NCBI GenBank assembly: GCA_001179505.1
Contig: CDMY01000670.1
Location: 11,054 to 33,576, forward strand
Direction of reading: 5' to 3'
DNA length: 22,523 bases
Origin: Vitrella brassicaformis
Lineage: Eukaryota; Sar; Vitrellaceae
In this document: one piece after another, positions 1 to 10,200 of the stretch
Numbering within the stretch: the stretch's first letter is position 1
How the letters are laid out: the number at the start of each line of letters is the position of its first letter
Notes under the pieces: generated by a model
Told to the model about the DNA's origin: nothing
Database searches by the model: none
Seen by the model: the letters and a program-made list of their open reading frames with translations, nothing else
Made by a program: the position numbers and the translations under genes

Positions 1-34
1 GGGTGAGGGTACAGGTGTTCGTGTGCTCACTCAC

Positions 35-3000
35 CGACAGAGACTGTGGGAGGGTATCCATCGGTGTCGAAGGGGCATGCGTGGTCGACGGGGATGGCGA
101 AGGGGGCGATCTCAGCCGAAGGACGCACACCCCTGTTGTGCCACACCTGACCATCAGGACACACACACACACACACACAGCCATTCCTCCAACCCTCTCA
201 AGTCACCGGCACCCACCCAGTCCTCTCTCTCTCTCTCTCTGTCTCTCTGTCTGTCTCTCTGTCTGTGTCTTACCCTCCTGTAATGGTTGGTGTAGGTATT
301 TGCGTCCTCTTCAGGCGCCTTTGGCATGGGCACCTCGACTACCACCGGCTCCGCTGCTGCTGCCGCCGCTGCAGCTGGCGCAGCGGCGGGTCTCTCCTTC
401 CTCTCCCTGAATGAGTATGACCTCGGCTCAATGAAGGGCATGTTGGACTTGTTGCTCTCAGAGATCTTGTCCAAACCTTCACCCTCACCGCCACCCTCAG
501 CACCACCCTCAACCGTCACGTCAACGTCCATCGCTACCGCGCTGGTGAGGCACCACAGAGGATGGGTGGGGGCTTCACACACGTGCCAGTGGGTGGTGGG
601 TAAGTCGCTCGCTCACCTTTCAGGCAGCCCTCTCTCGAAGATGGGCATCCTGTCAGCGAGCCTTTGCTACGCACACACACACACACACACACAAAAGTGC
701 AGGCAGGCTGCTGACTCTCGAGTGCGTTTGTTGCTCGCTGAGTCAGCTGGCTGGCTGACCTTGAGGTCTTTCTCTCTGCGGCCCCTGGTGACCAGGCTGT
801 CGTGCAGCTCGCCCACAGAGCTGCGGTGGTCATAAGAACTCCACTGACCTGTCAGTCAGGCAGACAGACAGCCACACCACACACAGGTCGACGACTGTTG
901 CCATAGTGTGCCCGCCTCGCTCACCGTTGTCCTTCTCTTGGCGAAAGAGGGACGGGTGTGAGGGGAAGCTCTGAAGGCAGAGATGCGCGTCTTGTGGGTC
1001 CCCGTGTGTGTGTGTGTGTGTGTGTGTGTTGCGCTGTCTGGTGTGGGTCGGTGGTGGTGTGTGCGGGCGTGGCGTACGTAGTAAGTGTTGCGGTGTCTGT
1101 CTTTGCCGAGTGGCTCCACCCGGACCTTGCCGCACACGTCATCCAGCTCCTTCATGTGCCTGCAGCCACACACACACACGAACACACACCCACACCCACA
1201 CAGGGGCGACATATGAAGGCTAAGGCAATGAGTGTGATGTGTGTCCGAGTGGCATTCCTTGCCTGTACTGCCGCTCCCGGGCCTTTCTGGCGCTCCTCCG
1301 TTTCTTCTCCTCCTCAGCCAGCAGCTCGCTCTTCAGCCTCTCAAGCGCCTTGAGCTTCTCCAGCCACTCCTGCACACACACACACCCACCACAACACAAC
1401 ACATATCGACGAACAAGGCACACGGGCTCCCACACCACGCCCACATGCACACCCACCCACCCACCGGGTCAGTCTCCTTGAGTTTGTCCCTAGTCTCCTT
1501 GGGTATGCTCTCGGGCGGGTCGTCGTACGACGCAGGCACGCCCAGCAAAGACGCTATCGTCACCGCGCCCGTCATGGGCAGCCGCAGAGCAGCAATAGAC
1601 GCGTCGGCAGATTTCCCACCACCACCACCACCAGCACCACCACTGCTGCCGCTGCTGGCGCCCTTGGAGGGTGCGGATGTGGCCTGGGGCTGTGGCTGTG
1701 GCTGTGGCAGGGGGGGCTTGCCCTCTCTCTTGCGCTTTTGCGAGAGGAGGTCACGCAGCTGTTTGAGGCGGGCGGCGGAGGCCTTCGGATCGTCCTTGTC
1801 GTTGCCGGCGGGGTCTTTGTCTTTGTCTTTGTCTCTTGGAGTGTCGTCCTGCGCTGCGCGGGCCCTCAGCTCGACGTGGCTCTGTCCGGTGGGAAGGCAC
1901 AGCATAGGAAGGAAAGCCGTGGTTGGCATGGTGCGTGTGTGTGTGTGTGTGTTGTGTGACCGACCTTCTCCATGGCGTCGATGTGCTCCTTCATGAGCGG
2001 CAGCTCGAAGGTCAGATCTACCAGGAAGCGCAGGACCTGCACACACAACACAACACAACACAGCACAACACAGAAGATTGCTGGGGCTGGTGGATCCACA
2101 CACGTGCTGTCTGACCCACCCCACTGGCTGACCGTGACTCTGTGGCTGAGTGAGAGGTCGACGTACGGCGTCTGGTGCAGGGCGTGCAGCGCCTCAGCCA
2201 CCTTGACACTTCCCTGCCCACCCACAAGACACAACACAACACGACACAACACAACACACCGTCGACAAGCAGACCTGTGTGGGTGTGCTGAGGGGTGACT
2301 TTACTGACCATGTCACAACCGTCAAAGTGGTCGCAGTCGGGCAATGTCGAGAAGAACTGCACACACACCACAGACCACACACACACACACACGGTGTCAC
2401 CACTCAGGCCATCTCTCTCTCTCCCTCCGTCTCTCTCTCTCTCTGCCTACGTGTATTGCCTACGAGTTGCTGCACGAGTGGCATGTTGGCCAGCCGCAGC
2501 ACCACGTCGGGCCAGCACACGTGGTACAACACGTCACTCGGGGACATCTTCCCTTCCTACGCCATACACACCACACACCACACAACACCCAACACCACTC
2601 AGGTCCACGAAAATGTCGTTGCTCCCCGGCCACTGTCTGTCCGCTGACCGACCGCGATTGCCCTGATAGGCCGCATGGACATGACGGGCGGCAGCCGCTC
2701 CTTGGGTATCAGCACGGTGGTCTTGCGCCCCTTCTTGCCACGCCTCACTGCCAGACAGATGTGATCACCACACACAGAACCTACACCTCCCCCACCGCCA
2801 CCGGCAGCAGCAGCGGCAGAAGCGGCAGAAGCGGCAGCAGGAGGGGCCATTTCTTCGTCCTCATTCTCTTCGTCGCTGCCGTGGCCGTGCTCGCCGCCAG
2901 CGCCTTTCCGTGAGGTGTGTGTATGGTGGGTGTCGGCGTTGATCTCGTGGAGATCTGTGAGGGGCTCATCTGGGTCACGGAAGCAGTTGATGTGGCGCAG

Positions 3001-5163
3001 AAGGGTCTCCTGTGTACAAACAATCACACACACAGACAGACAGAGAGAGGGGACACATGAGAGAGAACGTGGGAGCGGGTGGTGGGTTACTTACGAGTAG
3101 GCTGAGATGGATGTTGGCCAGCAGACGGGGGCCGACACACGCCTGTCGGTCATCCTGAGGGGGAATGAGTAAGAGGTGACGGAGGGGGGAAGGGGAGGGA
3201 GGGAGGGAGGGAGGGAGGGAGGGACGTATGGTGTGGTGTTGCGGGGTGTGTGTGTGTGTGTGTGTACCAGTGCGTTGACGAACGCCTCCAGGGTGAAGGG
3301 GAAGATTCTCAGAACCCTGCTGAACGACTGACATCCATCCATCCATCCATGGATGGCACACACACAGATTGAATGAGTGACATGTGGATGCTCTGCTCTC
3401 CCTCCCCCCACTGATTTAACTGACCCTGCAGTAGTTCCATATCATGAGGATATCGGCGGCGATGCCGCCATCCACTCCCTCGAGCCAGGCGCGGTCAGGG
3501 CGGGGAAGCGACAACTGCACACACACACATGAGGCACATACACACAGGAAGGATGCCACTCCCTCCCCTCCCTCCCTCCCTCCGTCCGTCCCTCCGTCCC
3601 ACTCTCTGACCGCCACACTACCTGGTTGGCGAGGAAGGGTCCGTGTCTGCGGATGGCCTCGTCTGACGCGAACAGCTCGCTGTCCGATATGGGGTACTCG
3701 ACCTTCTTCTTGGTCTTCTTGGGCCGGGGCTCCTTCTCCTTCTTGACGCCATCCTTCTCCTTGACCTTTTCCTTTTCCTTTTCCTTGCCAGGCTTGACCG
3801 ACTTGGCCTTGACCTTGCCGTGCTTCTCATCACCCTGGCCAGCAGCTGCTGCTGCAGCTGCTGCTGCTGGTGTGGTTTTCTTCTTGTTGCCCTTGTCGTG
3901 GTGGTGCTTGTCGCCCGCCTTGTGCTGCTTCTTCTTGTTGTTGTCTGCAGGGGAGGGGGACAGGGAGGTGGAGGGCTTGCTGCCCTTGCTGCCGCTGCCG
4001 CCGTCCCCGCCGGTATGAGCGTGTTTTTTCTTCTTTTTGGGCGGCCGCTCGCCGGCCCCCTCGCCGTCGTGCTTCCTCTTGCTGGCCGCACCACCAGCCG
4101 CCTCACCGTCGCCAAGGCCGTTGACCATCGGGACACCATCTGCTGCTGCTGCCGCTGCTTCTTGTCGCCGCTTCTCCTTCTCGGCCGCTCGCTTGAGCCG
4201 CCGTGCCTCGTTTCGCTTCTTGCGCCGCTCCTCCTTCTGCTCCTCGCGCTCACCTGTGAGTGAACCACCATACACACACACAAAGGGGGCTACGGTGGTG
4301 CTGGTTGTGTAGAGTACAATGGGTGTGTGCGTGTGGTCTGTGGTGGCTGGTACGTTGTTTCCGTTCCTTGTCCCGCTCCTTAGCTTCCCGTCGCTCGATC
4401 ACAGGCCTGGATGACATGAAACATACAGAACAGACACAGACACAGACACACGCATGACATGGTGAGGGTGGTCGGTGGGTCGTTGGTGAGTTTACCCACC
4501 TGCAGTGTTTGCAGTACCACTTATCGAGGTGCTCCACACTCGCCCGGTCGATGCCCAGACACGCAAAGTGAAACGCTAAACACACAACACACACCCTCTC
4601 TTGTCGGCTGTGTGTGCTCACGTGGTCTCCCCCCTCGCCCCTCCACATCAACCTTCCTCACCTCTGGGGCAGTTGTCGCAGCACAGGAGCTCCCCCGGCT
4701 TCTTGCACTCGTTGCAGTTGGCACGGTTGCCGTCACTCACCGCCTCACCACGACCATGACCATGCTGCTGCTGCTGCTGCTGCTCCCGACCACCCTCAGC
4801 AGCCTCCCCCTCGGGCACCGCCTCTTCCTCCTGTTCCTCTACAGACGGGCTGCTGTCCTCCCTCTTGCCACGATGGTCACGATGACCCGCAGACGCCCCC
4901 GGCCCCTTCTTGCCGCCGCCATCCTTAGCGCCAACCCCATTGCTGCCGCTGCTGCCCTTCCTCCCGCCCTTGCTGCTGCTCCCACTGCTCCTCATGGCGT
5001 GCTTAGACGCCGCCTTGGACGACCGCTTGGCCGCTGCCGGCTCGGCACGCGGCGGACCGCCAATTCCCGGCTGTCTCTCGCCCTCTGGATGGCCCCGGTG
5101 GCCATCGCCTTCGCCCTGTGGTTGGTCGGCGGCCTCGATATGCTCCGATGAGGCCATTGACAT
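35..5163 (-). CDS. PHD-DDT-WHIM-WSD chromatin factor (ISWI-partner-like), 3' part cut by window edge
   Basis: Likely non-catalytic subunit of an ISWI-type nucleosome remodeller in the nucleus. Exons (minus): 5163-4662, 4575-4500, 4406-4354, 4253-3622, 3514-3425, 3327-3268, 3154-3095, 3009-2653, 2556-2464, 2356-2309, 2213-2133, 2036-1965, 1881-1465, 1369-1269, 1159-1078, 970-925, 848-760, 666-617, 541-274, 146-35. All phases agree, giving 1096 codons before the frame leaves the window through a donor at 34. PHD finger at about residues 150-192 (CNEC..LLCCDNC..FHFACLG..WYCKHC), split by an intron. A Lys/Ala-rich linker follows, then DDT at about 420-495 (DILMIWNYCR, FPFTLEAFVNAL, ANIHLSLL), WHIM1 at about 611-708 (CWPDVVLRL, VLRFLVDL) and WSD/WHIM2 at about 885-970 (PLGKDRHRNTYY, then QWSSYDH, RGRREKDLKQRL). 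PHD precedes DDT, unlike ACF1/BAZ1A, where PHD follows DDT. No bromodomain is seen, but one could lie off the edge. Confidence 0.9.
159..179. repeat. CA microsatellite in PHD-DDT gene intron
   Basis: In sense this is a TG run about 12 nt before the GGTCAG acceptor of the exon 146-35. Confidence 0.9.
223..270. repeat. CT/CTGT microsatellite in PHD-DDT gene intron
   Basis: In sense this is a GA/GACA-rich block immediately downstream of the donor GTAAGAC at 273. Confidence 0.9.
672..693. repeat. CA microsatellite in PHD-DDT gene intron
   Basis: In sense this is a TG run ending at the GCGTAG acceptor of the exon 666-617. Confidence 0.9.
1004..1029. repeat. GT microsatellite in PHD-DDT gene intron
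   Basis: In sense this is a CA run in the middle of the intron 971-1077. Confidence 0.9.
3193..3223. repeat. GGGA repeat in PHD-DDT gene intron
   Basis: In sense this is a CCCT run forming an ordinary pyrimidine tract before the CCTCAG acceptor. It is one of the few introns here with a classical tract. Confidence 0.85.
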
Positions 5164-5643
5164 CGAGATTGAGGGGCGGGGAGAGGCGAAGAGGGCAGTA
5201 GGGGTGCTGACGGGGCTCGAGCGTGCCTCGCAGAGATCAGCAGGGCTCCTTGGCGCGTGCTATGGGCTGTTTCCGCAGATGGGTGTGCAATGGCGCGACG
5301 GGCGGCTGTTGTCGGCCGAGTGAGTAGATCCGCTTCCACGGGCGTCAGAGAAAGGCGGGCGCGCGTCGTCAGTGCGGCAGAGAGGAGGATTCAGATTCAG
5401 CCACATGCACCAGTGGCTGCATCAGGCCGAAAACGAGAGAAGCGCCGACGGCATCGGGTGATCTCAGCTCCTCTCTGACTTCGGCATTCCCACAGACCTT
5501 CTCCTCTTCCTCTGGCATTTTCAAGCTCGCATGTTTGTTTTACGTCACCGCGTAGGGCAAGACACAGAAGGCGTGTTCGTCTGTCTATCTGTCGTCCATT
5601 GACTTGGTCGTGACCTGTGTGTTGCCGCGACCTAGCAACAAGG
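5164..5643. promoter_or_regulatory. Divergent promoter region, PHD-DDT gene / eS27
   Basis: This 480-bp gap lies between two head-to-head start codons and holds no supported gene. It contains the octamer AGCTCGCA at 5524-5531, two overlapping GATTCAG words at 5388-5400 and a 17-nt pyrimidine run at 5497-5513 on the eS27 sense strand. No TATA box stands out. A shared bidirectional promoter is inferred from gene order only. Confidence 0.55.
5524..5531 (+). promoter_or_regulatory. AGCTCGCA promoter element, eS27 side
   Basis: The octamer sits 112 nt before the eS27 ATG, in the context TCAAGCTCGCATG. The same octamer occurs in the other two divergent promoters of the window. Function is inferred from position and recurrence. 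Confidence 0.45.
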
Positions 5644-6092
5644 ATGGACGTCGACTTGCTGAATCCGGATCCCAAGGAGGAGAAGCAGAAGCACAAGCTG
5701 AAGCGGCTGATCCAGCAGCCCAACTCGTTCTTCATGGACGTCAAGTGCTCGGGGTGCTTCCAAATCACCACCGTCTTCAGCCACGCCAACACAGCTGTCA
5801 CCTGCCCGGGGTGAGTCAGGGAGCCAGCCGATGACGGAGGGGAGGGGAGGGAGGCACTGACACAGACACAGACACACACAGACAGGAAAGGAGTCGAGGA
5901 GGGGCGAGATCTGTCGTGTCTTGGGCATGTGCGTGGCTGTGGGAGGCGTGGTGGCATTGGGGACTCACCTGTGTGTCTTCTCTGTCTGTGTGTGTGTGTG
6001 TGTGTGTCAGGTGCAACTTGGTTCTGTGCCAGCCCACGGGTGGCCACGCCAAGCTGACCGAGGGCTGCTCATACCGGAGGAAAACGGAGTGA
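5644..6092 (+). CDS. RPS27: 40S ribosomal protein eS27
   Basis: Small cytosolic ribosomal subunit protein with a C4 zinc ribbon. Two exons, 5644-5810 and 6011-6092, give 82 aa, the usual size for the family. The intron (GTGAGT...TGTGTCAG, phase 2) splits a Gly codon just before the last zinc cysteine. Zinc ligands are Cys35 and Cys38 (KCSGC) and Cys54 and Cys57 (CPGC). Other family landmarks are [19 protein letters not shown] and [20 protein letters not shown] at the C terminus. The ATG at 5644 puts the family's acidic DLL..P..EE start in the right place; an in-frame ATG at 5617 would add nine residues that do not look like eS27. It is head-to-head with the PHD-DDT gene. The intron ends in a long TG repeat instead of a pyrimidine tract. 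Confidence 0.98.
5987..6008 (+). repeat. TG microsatellite abutting the eS27 intron 3' splice site
   Basis: An uninterrupted run of TG dinucleotides directly precedes the CAG acceptor at 6008-6010. It occupies the place of the polypyrimidine tract. Confidence 0.9.
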
Positions 6093-7260
6093 TTCATCGA
6101 CGACAATCCCACGCTGACAACGGCCAGTGACGCGACTGACTGACTGACTGGATGACGACGAGCGACTGACGAACGGGCCCCTTCAAGCGATGCATCCGTA
6201 CTTGTCTGCTGCCTGCCTGCCTCCCTCTCTGATGTGTGACGTCATGGCCCTCGTCAGGTCAGATGGGTCGGGTCGGTGTGTGTGTGGCCGTGAAGTGTCC
6301 GCTCACAGTCTGTAGCGGCAACCAGTGGCCGCCTCGCTGACTCACTCACTGGCTGGCTGGGGGCGGATGGGATGGTGAGGGCGATGCGGTGCGTGTGGAG
6401 CGAGTTGGTGGACGGAATGGATGGACGAGTGGGCAGGCAGGCAGGGCGCGTGAGTGGTCCGGTCCCCTGACTGAGTGACGTGCGTGTCGCGTCGCGTTGC
6501 ATGGTGTGGTGTGTGTGCATGTGTGAGCGGCAAGACTCTCGTGCCTGCGTCAGTTAATTTTGAATGAATCCGTGTTGCGTGAGCTCACAGGCAGAGATCA
6601 GTCCTGAAACACACGTATACCTCCTCCCAACACACTCAGACGCGCACCAACAAGGTCTGGCCGACCACCACATCCATCCATCCATCAGTCCATCTACTCT
6701 ACTTGATTAGACTCTCAGCCAGTATCAATCAACAAACACCGAGACAGACACGAACACCCCACAATGTTGGCCTCCCTCCGGATGGTTAGCTGCTAATGGT
6801 GCATGGTAGACTGACTGACATCGCGGCCGCGGTGCCGCGCTGCGCTGCGGCAGGGGTGTGTGGGATGGACTTCTGCTGGCTCGATGTTTCTGAGTTTCCA
6901 CTGATGCATCCACTGCACGTTGATATGAGAAGCCAACATCGACATCACGAAGAGAGGTCCTTGCGATGCGATGGGGTCAGGCAATCGATGGAATGGTTGG
7001 ATGGGGTTGATGCTGCGTCGCAGCCAGCCACACCAACCTACCTACCTACCCTTGCCCTACCCTGCCCTGCCTTCGAGGCTCAACAACAAGACATGCACAC
7101 GTTCGCATGAACGGATGAACACGCACACGCACATCAATGCATCCATCCATCTCTGACGTCCATCCATCCCTACGCCATGTCATGTCGGCTATCTGCCTGT
7201 CTGTCTGTCTGTCTGTCTCTCTATCCCTCCTCCCCTCCTCATTGGCTGTCCGCCGCCCCG
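6093..7260. other. Convergent intergenic region eS27 / RAD21, no gene seen
   Basis: It contains 3' flanks or UTRs of two converging genes. Simple tetranucleotide runs are present: GACT near 6137-6150, ATCC near 6667-6685, ACCT near 7034-7048, ATCC near 7139-7150 and CTGT at 7197-7218. Open frames here (for example 6796-7110 plus) are compositionally poor and match nothing I recognise. No clear polyadenylation signal is visible. Confidence 0.6.
7197..7218. repeat. CTGT tetranucleotide repeat
   Basis: Tandem CTGT units lie just past the RAD21 stop codon on the complementary strand, probably in its 3' UTR. Confidence 0.85.
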
Positions 7261-10200
7261 TCACACCTCCATGTCGACCGTCTGCACACACAACATAACA
7301 CAACACAACACAACACACACACAGAGAGAGACAGGGAGGGAGGGACGGAGGGAGGGAGGAAGAGACATGATTGCGCATTACACTCGTGCCTCCCTCGGTC
7401 GTGGCCATGACGTGCCTTTGACAGGTATATGTCGTTGTAGGGCGTGTCCTGTCGCGCTGTGAGGTCTCCCCCGGTGATGAGGACCAGAGTGTGGTAGAAG
7501 GCCAGGGCGGCCGTGCCGCGACTCACACGCCCGGGGGGGAACACCTCGTGGAACCGCACCTCGGGACGGCCGCCGCCACCACCGTCACCGCCCACCATAT
7601 CATGTTGCTGCTGCTGCTGCTGGTTGGGAATGCGATGCTCTACGTACCTGACGACACAGACACACACAGAGAGAGAGAGAGAGAGTGGGGTGTGTTGTGT
7701 GCTGTTTGGTGTTTGGTGTTTGGTGTGTGTGTGTGTACTGTCTCATTTTGATGGTGAGGAGGTCGTATCCGTTGGGGTGGCCATCGGGGCCCTCGGCCGC
7801 CGCATTGGCGGCACTCTCGCCCGCCATGGCACCCAACACGCCCCCAAGGCCGCCGTCCACGCCGTCATCTGTCGGGGGCATGGGACAACACAACACATGG
7901 ATGGACACCCACACACACCCACACACATAGAGATGCTGTTTTTGTTGGTGCACTGTGTGTGTGTGTGTGTGTGCGTGCCTTGCTGCTCGAAGAGCTTCTG
8001 AAGGTCTGCCGGGGTGTCCATCCCGACATACGCCGCACCTACGTCTCTGGACCAATGGGAAACAGCACACCACAGCACAACACACACTCATGGACAGCTG
8101 TGGGTGTGGGTGTGTCGTGGGTGTGGTGTGTGGGTGGACATGTCGTGTGGGTATGCGATGTCTCTGTCGAGGTCATGGTCGTTGTTGTTCCTCATGCCGC
8201 CCAGCGATGAGCGGCGGCCCGCACGCCCAGCCATCGACGGGCGACGGCCAGCCTCATGATCTGACCCCAAGAAGGAGACACACACACACAAAATGGTGTG
8301 TGGCATGCAGCTCATGTGTGTGGGCCTTCCTTCTTTGTTGTGTGTGTGTGCGAAATCGACCGTCGTCAGTGAGGCGCTCCTGCTGCTCTACGTCCTGCAG
8401 GTGGTGCACAGGCAGACACAGCCACATATGTGCGCGTGTGATGGTGGTGTGTTGAGTGTTGACCGCACCCATCCCCCGGCCCGCCCGCCCTCCAGCCCAC
8501 CATGTGTATGGCGTCGGCGTCAGCGGCCGCGTTGTCCCCCCGCACACGCTCGATGCCCTCGGCGTCCAAACCGCCCTCCTCCTGCTGCTCCTCCTGCTGC
8601 TGGTGGTGGTGGTGGTCGGCCACGAACTCGGGGAAGTCGGGCGGCACGCCGTCACCTACACCCTCACCCTCACCTACACACACATCCACACACACACACA
8701 CTGCAATGGGTGGGTGCAGGGCAGGCTGTGGGGTGTGGCGGCATATATACTGGTTGCGCGTCTCTGTCTGTCTCTGTCCTGCCAGGACTCCTTTTTCTTG
8801 TCGGTCCGCGGGCGGCGCTTGTACCGTCGGAAGCGGAACATCGGCCCGCTCCCCCAGTCGCTCGACTCACACACATATCGACCTGCGCATCAGTCAACAC
8901 GTACGCCGACTCATGAGGTGGGATGCACAGAGGGGAGGGTGTGTGTGTATGTGTGTAGTGTGGGTGTTGTCTTTGTCAGTCTGACCGAACATGAGCATCT
9001 GGAGTCTCTTGCCCAGAGGCAAACCGGCCTGCCGATATATAGAACCACCACACAACACACCCGCTATGCCTGCCAGCATGGCATTGCTGATGCCTGAGGG
9101 GGCCTGTGCGCTGGCTGACTCACCGTGAGCAGAAAGGGTTCGTACATTCGCCGCAGCATCGCCTCACTCTGATGGCACGCAGACACAGCGAGACGCCAAT
9201 GGCTTCCGGGTGGGTGTGTATGCGTGTTTTGTTGTGGGTATGTGTTGGTCTGTGTACTGTACCTACGTACCTCGTCAGGCGACTTTCTGGGCACTGTGAT
9301 GTCTGAGGTGTCGTGCAGCCAGCCCTCCATAACCTCGTCCGACAACATGGTATCCTTATCCACATCAAACACCTGCACACAACCACACACACACACACAT
9401 GGCATACACACACATACACGCGTGTGTGTGTGTGTGTGAGACGGGTACCTTCTTGAGTTTGCCGCCCTTCCCCTTGGCGCCTCTTTTGGCTTCGCTATTG
9501 GCTATGACCCCCTCGCCCCCAGTATCACCATCCTCCTCCCCACCACCACCAGCACCAGCACCAGCAGTGCCGCCCTTGGCCTTGCGGCCGCCCCTCTTAC
9601 CCTTAGTGCCCTTGGAGCGCCCCCGCTGACCCCCAGCGCCACCACTGCTGCCGTCCCCCTCTCCCTCGTGCTGCTGCTGCTGGTTGGCGGTGAGGGGGTC
9701 GTCCGCCGCGATGCCCATGTCGCGCCAGAAGGCCGCCTCGGTCTCGGGCTGTTCGACCGTGACACACATGACATGGGGGCGTGGGAGTGTCCATGTGTGT
9801 GTGTGGGTATGTGTATGGGTATGGTGCGGTGTGTAGGTTACGTTCATGAAGGCCTCGTCAGGTTCCTCTGGAGGGTGCTCAGGGTGCTGCTGCTGCTGCT
9901 GGTCGGTGTCCATGCCCTCCCCCTGCTGCTGCTGCTGCTGCTCCTGTTGGTCTTGGTCTTGGTCTTGGCCTTGGCCGCCGGCACTCTGCTGGTCCTCCCC
10001 AACACCCACACCCATACCCACACCCACATCGCCGGCCGGAGAGAAATCCTCAAACCTGACACCACATGACACACACATGGATGCCGGAGGGGCGGATATG
10101 TGTGTGGGAGGAGGAGGAAGGGGAGAGAGGGGGAGAAAGGGGTACAAGTGTTACCCTGCCGGCATGGGTATGTCTGCCTGTCCGTCTGGGTGCAGGTCGT

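Noticed and set aside
6796-7110. Plus-strand open frame between eS27 and RAD21
   Set aside because: Composition is irregular, it ends in tetranucleotide repeats, and no motif, splice structure or promoter element supports it.
7197-7330. Regular short repeats resembling a CRISPR array
   Set aside because: They are tandem tetra- and pentanucleotide microsatellites without unique spacers, in a eukaryotic 3' flank and intron.
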